In this document: piece after piece, positions 1 through 6,996 of the stretch | Layout: the number at the start of each line of letters is the position of its first letter | Numbering within the stretch: the first letter of the stretch is position 1 | Source: Cylindrotheca closterium | Lineage: Eukaryota > Bacillariophyta > Bacillariophyceae > Bacillariales > Bacillariaceae | Direction of reading: 5' to 3' | Assembly: GCA_933822405.4 (NCBI GenBank) | Contig: CAKOGP040002092.1 | Location: 1 to 13,201, forward strand | Length of the DNA stretch: 13,201 nucleotides | Program-made: the position numbers and the translations under genes | Notes under the pieces: generated by a model | What the model was told of the DNA's origin: nothing | Seen by the model: only the letters and a program-made list of their open reading frames with translations | Databases searched by the model: none

Positions 1-2
1 GT

Positions 3-134
3 AGTTTGTTTCGAAAGTTTCGCGATGTGGTTTTAGGATACAAACACATCGATTCTCTACTAGAGGATGATGAGGAAGAATCAGTCAAGGAGCGTGTTGG
101 AAGTCGTACAGACGACTCCCCTGAGTCTTCCTAG
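3..134 (+). CDS. 3' end of an unidentified gene (partial)
   Basis: A frame is open from the left edge of the window and ends in TAG at 132-134, giving 43 residues. The peptide begins SLFRKFRDVVLGY and continues into an acidic run (LEDDEEES) and a charged serine-rich tail ending TDDSPESS. Such a hydrophilic acidic tail is typical of the extreme C-terminus of many eukaryotic proteins, including the cytosolic tails of membrane proteins, but no family can be named from so little. The frame is supported by biased composition and by abrupt loss of coding character after the stop. The body of the gene lies to the left of the window. It could be a chance open frame, since 132 bases is short. Confidence 0.45.
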   Translation, partial: SLFRKFRDVVLGYKHIDSLLEDDEEESVKERVGSRTDDSPESS

Positions 135-729
135 GGTACAGGTTAGTGCTACGGACGCCGGAAGGACTATATTCAGCAGGACCTCCCTGTGTTGCTGATA
201 CAAGTACGTGCGGGGAGGGCGAGCTCGTCAGTCACTCTTGAGTGAGTGAGTGAGTGAGTGAGTGAGTGAGTGAGTGAGTGAGTGAGTGAGTGAGTCAGTC
301 AGTCAGTCAGTCAGTCAGTCAGTCAGTCAGTCAGTCAGTCAGTCAGTCAGTCAGTCAGTCATAGTCAGACAGTCCGTTCATTGATTGATTTGACTGAATA
401 TGTGTCCGTTGAACAAAACGTGACTTTTTCATGTGCCTATTGCATGCTACATTATGTAGAGTATCAGCGCTCGTAGATGGTACAAATAAGGTGCATGTAA
501 ACCTGGACACATTCATCCACACGATGACGAAACGTTTCTCGCCAACGGGCGAAGATCACCCCCGGGAACCGTTTTGCCAAGTTTCGATCTCCCTCCAGCA
601 TTGAAACTATTCATAATTTGTTCCTTGCATGATCAATTTCGTGGTTTGAGATCATCGAATACAACAGCTTTGAATCCCAATTCATCTCTCCCGGCCTACA
701 CTTAATTACTCACCGAGACTCACAAGACA
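135..729. other. Intergenic region upstream of the SAP membrane protein gene
   Basis: No coding frame worth calling lies here. The left part holds the two-phase microsatellite, which is listed separately. The right part (361-729) is ordinary mixed sequence. I found no convincing TATA box; the last 30 bases before the ATG at 730 are A/C-rich. It presumably carries the 3' flank of the partial gene and the promoter and 5' leader of the next gene. Confidence 0.5.
240..360. repeat. Compound microsatellite (GAGT)n then (AGTC)n
   Basis: About 14 uninterrupted copies of GAGT (240-295) pass without a break into about 17 copies of AGTC (293-360). The two units differ by one base (G to C), so the tract changes phase at one point. 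Just before it, tcactc-tt-gagtga (232-245) forms a 6-bp inverted repeat whose right arm is the start of the first array. The array sits between two same-strand genes, so a length change would not alter a protein. Confidence 0.97.
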
Positions 730-2343
730 ATGCCAATGTTGAGCGATTTCATTTCCAAAGCCTCACGAGGCACAAACGAATCTAGCAAGAAAGAGGATGA
801 TTCGGTCGCTGCATCAAACTCATCCACGTTGGGTATGGTCCAAGCCGCAGACGGAGCTACAGGGACATATCCTTCGCCTGACAGCTCTCCCTATTTCTTG
901 AAGGATGGCGATGATGCTCCTGTTTTTGTCGCCCGTTGCCCTTCGACAACTCCATTTCCTCATGTTCGTCTTGTCGATGGAAGCTTGACCTACGACAATG
1001 TTCAAACCCCTCCTGACACAGTCCACGATGGCGCTGAGACGAAAGTCGAAGAAACCGCTGACGAAAAGATCCAACAAACGGTCCATTTCGACAAAGAGGA
1101 TGAAGGAAACAATGAAGACGAGCCAGCTGATACCAAGGCATCCACTGGAACAATCACCTCAGAACCCACTACGAATGAACATGATTTGATTCTAGAAGCC
1201 AATGATCCCATGTCTCTATCGTTGAATGCGTCTGACTTGGATATGTCAGCCATCAACGACTTGACGCTTACTACTCCTTCAAAGACAAGCGAAACCATCG
1301 AGGATTCTTTTGAAAATACAGGCGATGCGGCCACTGATGTTGATCTGATCAACTTTGAAATGAAGGAAAAGGAAATTTTGCAGGAGGCAGCAAGTCCAAA
1401 GTCCGAGCAAAGTGCCATTCAAGTCGAGAACAAGAAGACGCTTTTGTCTAAAGTTACAAAGAAGATGAAACGCATGCACGAACTACCATCAAGACCTGCG
1501 CTGCTACTATCCGTGTTATTGGGCGCTTCTCTGCTTTTCTTTGCATCTCGTCGTTATGCACACGCTGATGTGGCTCCCAAGCCAGTGCAAATGTCAAAAA
1601 ACCTCATCGAATCTGCCACTCAGCCAGAGACATTAAAGAATACCACTGCACCTGATATTGGAATCACCAAGGAGGATGAAAGTGCTACAGGCAACAATTC
1701 TACTAGTACGCAGGCAAATGCGGTCGCTAAAGTGGAAGTCCTTCCGGTTCTACTGAACGCAAGTGACCCTGTGGAAGAGTTCGCTGTCGAGAAAGAGGGG
1801 AACCAGAAAGGCCCTAGCGCTCGCATCAGTGTTTCATCCAATGCCCAAAATATTATCAAGAGCCAGGCTGCATATGGCTCTGACGAATTCCCAAGCTTGG
1901 ATGTAAATGACACCTTCTCATGTGGTTCTTCCCAATGGAATATGGGCGTGGCCATCCCACAGATTGCCATGCTAGCCATGCTACTATTTGCCTCCACTTC
2001 CATGTTTGGAAGCAAGCGCCCCAAGATTGTTCATCCCAAGAAAGAATCGGTCAAGCGTGAGCATCACATTTCGCCTCTAGCAAGCAAGGCACTCGAGAGC
2101 TACGATTTATCCAAATACTTTGATGATCACACTCATGACCAGCTCCGTGAGATGCTGCGAGTCAGAAAGTGCAAAACAATTGGCAAAAAACATATTCTAG
2201 TGCAACGTCTTGCCAGCGTGTACAAGGCCGAATTGGAAACATTGACTGTAGTCCAGCTTCGCAAGATCCTCAAGTCCAAGAACTTTACTCAGTACGGATC
2301 AAAGACCGAGATCATTCGCGTAATTGTGGAAGAATGTCCTTGA
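730..2343 (+). CDS. Two-pass membrane protein with C-terminal tandem SAP-like motifs
   Basis: This is a 537-aa protein I cannot match to a named gene. Residues 1-235 are acidic and Ser/Thr-rich. Residues 235-255 are strongly basic (KKTLLSKVTKKMKRMH). A hydrophobic helix follows at about 256-274, then a 130-residue loop with N-x-S/T sequons at N304, N322/N323, N343 and N393. A second hydrophobic helix spans about 405-427. The C-terminal 110 residues are basic and hold two helix-extended-helix motifs of SAP/HeH type, at about 466-496 (HDQLREMLRVRK..IGKKHILVQRL) and 503-534 (LTVVQLRKILKSKNF..YGSKTEIIRVI). SAP motifs bind DNA. Two membrane helices enclosing a glycosylatable loop, with a DNA-binding tail, resemble Src1/Heh or MAN1-type inner-nuclear-membrane proteins, except that those carry the HeH/LEM motif at the N-terminus. 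The ATG at 730 is the first in a long open frame. Domain calls are firm; nuclear-envelope placement is inference. Confidence 0.85.
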   Translation: MPMLSDFISKASRGTNESSKKEDDSVAASNSSTLGMVQAADGATGTYPSPDSSPYFLKDGDDAPVFVARCPSTTPFPHVRLVDGSLTYDNVQTPPDTVHDGAETKVEETADEKIQQTVHFDKEDEGNNEDEPADTKASTGTITSEPTTNEHDLILEANDPMSLSLNASDLDMSAINDLTLTTPSKTSETIEDSFENTGDAATDVDLINFEMKEKEILQEAASPKSEQSAIQVENKKTLLSKVTKKMKRMHELPSRPALLLSVLLGASLLFFASRRYAHADVAPKPVQMSKNLIESATQPETLKNTTAPDIGITKEDESATGNNSTSTQANAVAKVEVLPVLLNASDPVEEFAVEKEGNQKGPSARISVSSNAQNIIKSQAAYGSDEFPSLDVNDTFSCGSSQWNMGVAIPQIAMLAMLLFASTSMFGSKRPKIVHPKKESVKREHHISPLASKALESYDLSKYFDDHTHDQLREMLRVRKCKTIGKKHILVQRLASVYKAELETLTVVQLRKILKSKNFTQYGSKTEIIRVIVEECP

Positions 2344-2459
2344 AACGAATGCACTAGAATGGGGAGAACAGGGGAAACCAAAATTAGTCCTACATGAATA
2401 GCGTCGTATTATCATTAAATCCTACATGATATAGCTATAAGATACTATTTTCTACATAT

Positions 2460-4292
2460 TCACCGTGGGGTTACCAACCGTTGAGCCAAGTATTCTTGTG
2501 AGAACTTTTGCACGTTTGGGGATACAAAATCCCAAACTCGCTTGATCCGCTCTTTTTCTTTGTCCTGTATCGTATCTGCTTGGTTGGCTGACTTTGGAGT
2601 CAATGCTTGCCGAAAGGTCCGACGATAATTTGTTCCAGAACAATGTTCCCAACAAGCCTTCTTCAGTATTGCACTAATTTCTTGAACAGATAGCAGTTTG
2701 ATGGGGGTTTCGCTACTTCCATGATACAGCTCTTGAATCTGAGACTGCATGTTGATATTGTAAAGAGGCATGTCAAGGACGTTGGAACAATGAAAATCAA
2801 CTCCAGCAGGCGTGGCATCTGAATATTTCAAGTATGGCAGCGGTCTAACTAGGAGAGGCAGTACTGCTTTGGAGCTTCGTTCCATGGGATGCAAGAGTTT
2901 GGGGACTTGACTCCAACTGATTGATAATGTCGTGCCACCACTACTATTCTCAGAACAATATTTGGGAAGACAAGCTTGTGCCAATTGAGAGTTCATGAGT
3001 TTCTCTTTCGTAAATCGGTACTTCCATGACATGGCGCATCTTTGTAGCATCCTCATGTCACAGCCCATACCACCATATTTGTGCCTCAGCAAAATCGATC
3101 GCAGCAGAAGGTCGCATTCAGTTTGAAATACTTTATTTTCTTCCATGTCTTCCCCAATTACGATTTCCGTCACGGCAGTAAGCGAAATATGTTTTGGATC
3201 GTCGTCTGAAGCCTTTGGGATGTCTAGATTGTCCTGCCATGGGCAAGATGCAATCTCAAATACAGCCCGGAACAGTCTGGTCATCATGGGTCTCGTCGGC
3301 TGGAATTGCTTGGACTGAGCCACCATGAGCCAGACTAGAAAAGGAAAATCATGATGCAATGTCGAGTCTTCAATGCAAATGATCGGAAGCCGCCGCAATA
3401 ATTCCCCCAATCCCTTGTCGGCCATTTCCATGGCAACCTTGACGGATGGCAATGGTCTCCGTCTTCGAACGCTCTTTTGCAGAATGGATTTCAAAACTGG
3501 AATCGAAAGGCGGCTATGGTGTAGCACAAAGGGAGTCTGCGCCGAGGAAGCTGACGGGATCGAGGAGGTGATGTTCAATTCAATGTTGTCTTGGTTGGTT
3601 TCATTGACTTTCGAAGCGTGGATCAGAATCGAGGACGACCAATGGATTTCTCCACATAGTTTATCCACCTTTTCCTGACAATTAGAATTGTCGCCATCAA
3701 TATTTCCACCACTGCGATCTGCAATCCAAATGACCTTCATGTCCTTTGTCAGGTGGAACCACTGTTGTCGCTTGGCCTTTCGATTTGGATTATCTATATT
3801 AGTGTTCTCAGCATTTATTGACTTGTTCTCACCAAAATTATTCCAGTTTTTCGATTGATCCATCATTTTTGTAAAGGCATTTTTGTCAGGAGTCACAACT
3901 GTATTGGGCATGCTTGCCCGATGTTTGTGAAAAATCTTTGCCTTCTTACGTTCCCGTCTGACGTATTCTTGTTGCTGATATTCAGCATTGGAGTTGCATG
4001 TCTCTACGTGAACTTGAATGAATGCGCTGGATATAGACTTGGAGCAATATGGACAGGAAGCAAATCGACTGGGCTGCGAAGCGTCCGAAGACTTCTTTTC
4101 AGAAGCGACGGAAGCAGTAGAACGATTATTCAGAGGCTTCTTCCGGTTCGTGGCTGCGTTATTGGAGCTCCCATTTTCGTTCTTTTTACCAATATTATTA
4201 TTGGATTGACTCATCAGAAACGTGAAGGCATTACAGGTGTCAGCTTTCCGTGGTGAATCAAAAGAGTCATCGTTTTGACTTTTACTGCTCAT
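2460..4292 (-). CDS. UBZ4 (RAD18-type) zinc-finger protein, probable DNA-damage or replication factor
   Basis: This 610-aa protein has a C-x2-C-x11-H-x3-C finger at C80, C83, H95 and C99, the pattern of the UBZ4 ubiquitin-binding finger of RAD18, WRNIP1 and FAN1. A short motif NAFTx(L/M)MxQS-like occurs on both sides of it, at 21-30 and 138-147. Residues 110-125 are basic. The best-conserved-looking core is 265-330: VLKSILQKSVRRRRP, then LLRRLPIICIEDSTLH and FLVWLMVAQSKQF. Its order (QKS-R, later RRL, then ED) recalls the C-terminal oligomerisation region of MgsA/WRNIP1, but there are no Walker A or B motifs. The rest of the protein (331-610) is not recognised. The gene converges on the SAP membrane-protein gene with 116 bp between stops. 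Its upstream side is a long repeat-rich spacer. A decayed copy of its 5' half lies at 8735-9340. The finger is certain by pattern; the repair role is inference. Confidence 0.85.
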   Translation of the reverse strand: MSSKSQNDDSFDSPRKADTCNAFTFLMSQSNNNIGKKNENGSSNNAATNRKKPLNNRSTASVASEKKSSDASQPSRFASCPYCSKSISSAFIQVHVETCNSNAEYQQQEYVRRERKKAKIFHKHRASMPNTVVTPDKNAFTKMMDQSKNWNNFGENKSINAENTNIDNPNRKAKRQQWFHLTKDMKVIWIADRSGGNIDGDNSNCQEKVDKLCGEIHWSSSILIHASKVNETNQDNIELNITSSIPSASSAQTPFVLHHSRLSIPVLKSILQKSVRRRRPLPSVKVAMEMADKGLGELLRRLPIICIEDSTLHHDFPFLVWLMVAQSKQFQPTRPMMTRLFRAVFEIASCPWQDNLDIPKASDDDPKHISLTAVTEIVIGEDMEENKVFQTECDLLLRSILLRHKYGGMGCDMRMLQRCAMSWKYRFTKEKLMNSQLAQACLPKYCSENSSGGTTLSISWSQVPKLLHPMERSSKAVLPLLVRPLPYLKYSDATPAGVDFHCSNVLDMPLYNINMQSQIQELYHGSSETPIKLLSVQEISAILKKACWEHCSGTNYRRTFRQALTPKSANQADTIQDKEKERIKRVWDFVSPNVQKFSQEYLAQRLVTPR

Positions 4293-4593
4293 GCTTTCAT
4301 TTCGATTATCTATTACCGGTATCCCAACTTGTGTATGAACATATGATGTCGGGTGACATATATGACAGCAGTATCATGAGTATAGCTTGCGGGTGCGATT
4401 ATTGTGAATGCCTCTCGCACCAACAAAGTACATACTTAGCGTTTAAAGCTCCCATTCTGGTACGGTCGAAACCCCAAAGAACTTCAATTTTTCGCGGAGG
4501 GAGACTTAAGTCTTTAGGACTTCGTAATTTGTTTTGTCTCGAGGGATCAAAAAGTTCGTACTGATGGTCAATTCGCAGATCCATTTGAGTTAG

Positions 4594-5010
4594 AATACTG
4601 TATGAGCCCGAAAAGGGGAAGCTTGCACATGTATACTATATTGACGTGTGTAGGACTTCTGGAGGTTTCGACGCCGAAACTTCGGAGCTTGTTGCGTCCA
4701 GCTGATTTAGCCTCCTTTCGCAAATCTGAGCTGGCTGGATTGTCTGTGAGCCCAAAGCTTGTATATGCAACATATTCACTAGCGTGTGTGATAGGACGTA
4801 CAGTAATTGCATGGTTCCACACGCGAAACTTGTGGTCTCGTCCACCAAGCGTAACGCCAACGCCCTATGCAGCGTATGCCACGTGATTTTTTATGATTGC
4901 ACTTGGTTTTATATACTGTAGGAGCTGGGCCGTCTGTGAGCCCGAAAAGCAATTTCAAGCAAGCTTTTTATCACATTAAGCGAGATATTCACGAGCGTGT
5001 AGGACATGAT
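4594..5010. repeat. Three diverged copies of a gtgagccc-headed repeat
   Basis: Copies at about 4594-4662, 4741-4803 and 4931-5010 share tgtgagccc (tatgagccc in the first) followed by an A-rich start. A gcttg-like core follows, and the second and third copies also share attcac-agcgtgt. All three reach an aggac end. The second and third are also preceded by matching gagctgg(c/g)..gtct sequence. Copies are about 150-190 bp apart with unrelated filler. A fourth head (gtgagccc) is at 5921-5928. They may be remnants of a small non-autonomous element or repeated promoter elements of the flanking genes. Confidence 0.6.
4838..4864. repeat. 27-bp direct repeat, copy 1
   Basis: A 27-base stretch beginning tcgtccaccaag and ending cgccaacgcc is repeated without a mismatch at 5997-6023. 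It lies 92 bp after a gtgagccc head (4746), an arrangement also found at the second copy. Confidence 0.95.
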
Positions 5011-5101
5011 TTTGGCAGGCTTGCTTCCAGCTACAATTCTTCCTTTGTTTTCTTCACAATCCCAACGTTCCCATTGCACAAATTGATTTACTATCGACGA
5101 A

Positions 5102-5761
5102 ATGAGAAACTGCTGTACTTCTGTGGTCGATATAGATCTTCTCTTTGAGGATGATGGTGCTGATCTATCGATATTCTCCCTGGAGGACACGATATTTGCA
5201 CCCATGGCACCTGCCGAAGACAAACGAGAAAATGAAGAAAGAGCAATCAAAAGGGACCATCATCCAGTTGCGCTTGAGTTTCCTGGAGCGAACATTGATC
5301 CTACAGCCGATGTGGATGACGACTGGACCATTTCTTCGGATGTCATTCCTTTGTCAATTTCAAAGTCCCAATCCAGTAGCGAGCAGATTAAGCATCCATC
5401 ACTCGAAGTCTTCGATGAGGATGATGACTGGAGGAGCATGTCTTCAGATGCCACGACGATTCCGCCTTGTTTGTCAACTACAAGCTCAAAATCCAATCCC
5501 AACCAGAAGCTTAATGTCCCATCAATCGACGAAGCAACGATCTACAAGCTGAGCAGAACGATGTTGCGGTCTGCTCGAACGCGAGCGATGGTACTAAAAA
5601 ATGTCTATCCTGATATGAGGCGGAGGGGTTTGAAACTTCCAGGGAAAAAGGGGAAACGATTCTCCTGGACGAGCCGCAACACGAGGATTGCACTCCTCAA
5701 GGCCAATCGCTCACTGTACAAGAAGCCAAGCGATTTTCTCCGAGCATCGTTGAGGGGGTGA
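5102..5761 (+). CDS. Hypothetical protein, acidic N-terminus, basic C-terminus, internal duplication
   Basis: This 219-aa protein is not one I recognise. Residues 1-115 are acidic (DIDLLFEDDGADLS, FSLEDTIF). The central part is a two-copy repeat of about 35 residues: DDDWTISSD starts one copy at 72 and DDDWRSMSSD the other at 107, each followed by a Ser/Pro-rich stretch ending PS. Residues 149-219 are strongly basic (MRRRGLKLPGKKGKRFSWTS and further Arg/Lys), which would suit nucleic-acid or acidic-partner binding or nuclear import. There is no signal peptide, membrane helix or cysteine pattern. The start at 5102 is the first ATG of the frame. It is the only likely plus-strand gene between the UBZ4 gene and the CPMPQR cluster, and a 27-bp direct repeat lies on each side of it, so it may sit in inserted DNA. 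Confidence 0.6.
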   Translation: MRNCCTSVVDIDLLFEDDGADLSIFSLEDTIFAPMAPAEDKRENEERAIKRDHHPVALEFPGANIDPTADVDDDWTISSDVIPLSISKSQSSSEQIKHPSLEVFDEDDDWRSMSSDATTIPPCLSTTSSKSNPNQKLNVPSIDEATIYKLSRTMLRSARTRAMVLKNVYPDMRRRGLKLPGKKGKRFSWTSRNTRIALLKANRSLYKKPSDFLRASLRG

Positions 5762-6269
5762 GGACACCAATCCAACAAGGATCCAAAACAGGTAGAAAGC
5801 AATGGGCGGGTAATTGCACAACAAACCAAATGTACTAGAATAGAAACAAAACATCGATACAAGAGCAAAAATATTAAAAGAATATTGTTGGAATAGAGGA
5901 GCCCTTTGTTAGTTCAGGCCGTGAGCCCAGAATACATAGGCTACTCCGATTCGGACTTAACATAGACGATTCATGTTTTCCAAATGATGATTTCTGTCGT
6001 CCACCAAGCGTAACGCCAACGCCAGTACAGTGCGCTCTTCTTTATTATATTATTGATTTTATCATTGATTTTGTGATTGAAATAGGTTTGCACTCTCTAG
6101 TCATCGTCTGTGGGTCGTCCGCTACCCTTCAAGAGTATATTACTACTCTTGGACCCTTGGCTTGTTTACGTGCGATCAGCAGACGGGGTGGGTTGACCGC
6201 AAGACCAAGAGGGGGGTGATAGATTTGAGTTCTTCCTTCGACTATATTCGCTCGACTATAGCCGAAATA
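5762..6269. other. Spacer after the 219-aa gene
   Basis: No gene is supported. The spacer holds A-rich sequence just after the stop (5840-5885) that could serve 3' end formation, a fourth gtgagccc head at 5921-5928, the second copy of the 27-bp repeat, and a hairpin: 8-bp arms at 6130-6137 and 6144-6151 (caagagta/tactcttg) around a 6-base loop. Weak resemblance to the CPMPQR genes begins just after its right end. Confidence 0.5.
5997..6023. repeat. 27-bp direct repeat, copy 2
   Basis: This is a perfect match to 4838-4864 in the same orientation, 1,159 bp away. A gtgagccc head lies 76 bp before it. Together the two copies bracket the 219-aa gene. Flanking bases differ beyond the repeat. Confidence 0.95.
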
Positions 6270-6650
6270 GCTTTTTCGATAAATTAAAGACGCTTTCCGT
6301 AATGGCATTACACAGGGTTGGAAAGACTGGGGACACGCTTCGCAATCTCAGCTACTTTTCCATTGTTGCATTGAACAGCAGCAAGGTTTGGCGGCTGCAT
6401 ACTACTATTGTCTTCCTTCTTCGGAGCAACATAAGAAACGAGTCAAGTGCTGTTCGAAGAAATCCATCAATCTGTCAACGTTTTTAGGTGAGAAAGAATC
6501 TGGTAGTCTTGTCTGCCCTTCTAGAAAGTCTATATGGTGGGTTCAGGTCAATGCAGAGAGGACCGGCCGGCTGCTGGTGGGTGGCAGAAAGAAGACGGCC
6601 GTCCTCCAATGTGATGGCAGAAGTTTCAAAACTGGATCGTCAAAATAAAA
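6270..6650 (-). pseudogene. Decayed CPMPQR-family copy
   Basis: On the minus strand this region translates into pieces that follow gene B in order. SAITLEDGRLLSATHQ matches SAITLEDAILPSNRN. After a frame change, LEGQTRLPDSFSPKNVDRLM matches LQEQRRLSDLSPEDVERLM. Next come LTRF..CSEEGR, KPC and SMQQWKSS, then FQPCVMPLR matching CQPCAMPQR. The reading is broken by two adjacent TAG codons (6402-6407), TGA at 6348-6350, TGA at 6543-6545 and a frameshift near 6590. It has lost the C-terminal conserved end and most repeat modules. It is closer to gene B than to A or C. The loss of frame makes expression of a family protein very unlikely. Outer limits are approximate. Confidence 0.85.
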
Positions 6651-6996
6651 AGTATTTCCATTGGCAACACAGATCGTCCTCCACTCGATGACCGCTTAGT
6701 CTAATAATACTGAGTTAAGAAGCAGACGCTCCCTGAACCTCCGAAGCGAATAACATAACTATTGTGATATGGCAAAATTCTTGATCCATGCAGTATCTCG
6801 CAAAAAACGATTCGAGCAAGCGAAGGCCAACTTACTACAGGAACATATTTTTTAAAAACAAAACCGATACTAATGTTTTTTTAAAACAAGAGCCTTTTGA
6901 TAGTGCACATGAGGGTATGCATTGGAATGAGTGTGACCCACAAGTCGGTCTGTATCAAATTGAGCAGTCTTGTCCACATAGTTTGGGCGAACAACC
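6651..6996. other. Spacer 3' of gene A
   Basis: There is no convincing coding content; the small open frames have no family resemblance. The part around 6845-6890 is A/T-rich with T and A runs (for example a seven-T run followed by aaaac) and would fall in the 3' untranslated region or termination zone of gene A on the minus strand. Confidence 0.4.

Larger units (their letters stand above)
4293..5101. other. Divergent spacer with diverged tandem repeats
   Basis: This 809-bp region separates the UBZ4 gene (minus) from the 219-aa gene (plus) and must hold both promoters. It contains three diverged copies of a unit starting (g/a)tgagccc at about 4594-4662, 4741-4803 and 4931-5010, most of which end with a gtgt..aggac block. 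It also holds the first copy of a 27-bp repeat (4838-4864), a 12-bp palindrome agacttaagtct at 4502-4513, and a CACGTG at 4880-4885 that could serve a bHLH/bZIP factor. No TATA box can be assigned with confidence. Open frames here, such as 4602-4886, run through the repeats and are not convincing genes. Confidence 0.55.

Noticed and set aside
230..365. Tetranucleotide array as a CRISPR or telomeric repeat
   Set aside because: There are no spacers and the unit is not a telomere repeat; it is a plain microsatellite.
1002..1418. Minus-strand ORFs opposite the SAP membrane-protein gene
   Set aside because: They overlap the better supported plus-strand gene and are low-complexity complements of its Ser/Asp/Glu codons.
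4602..4886. 94-aa plus-strand ORF in the divergent spacer
   Set aside because: It runs through two diverged repeat copies and half of the 27-bp repeat, with no family resemblance or coding-like composition of its own.
6130..6151. Hairpin as an intrinsic terminator
   Set aside because: The 8-bp stem has no following T run and the context is eukaryotic, so a bacterial-type terminator call is not justified.
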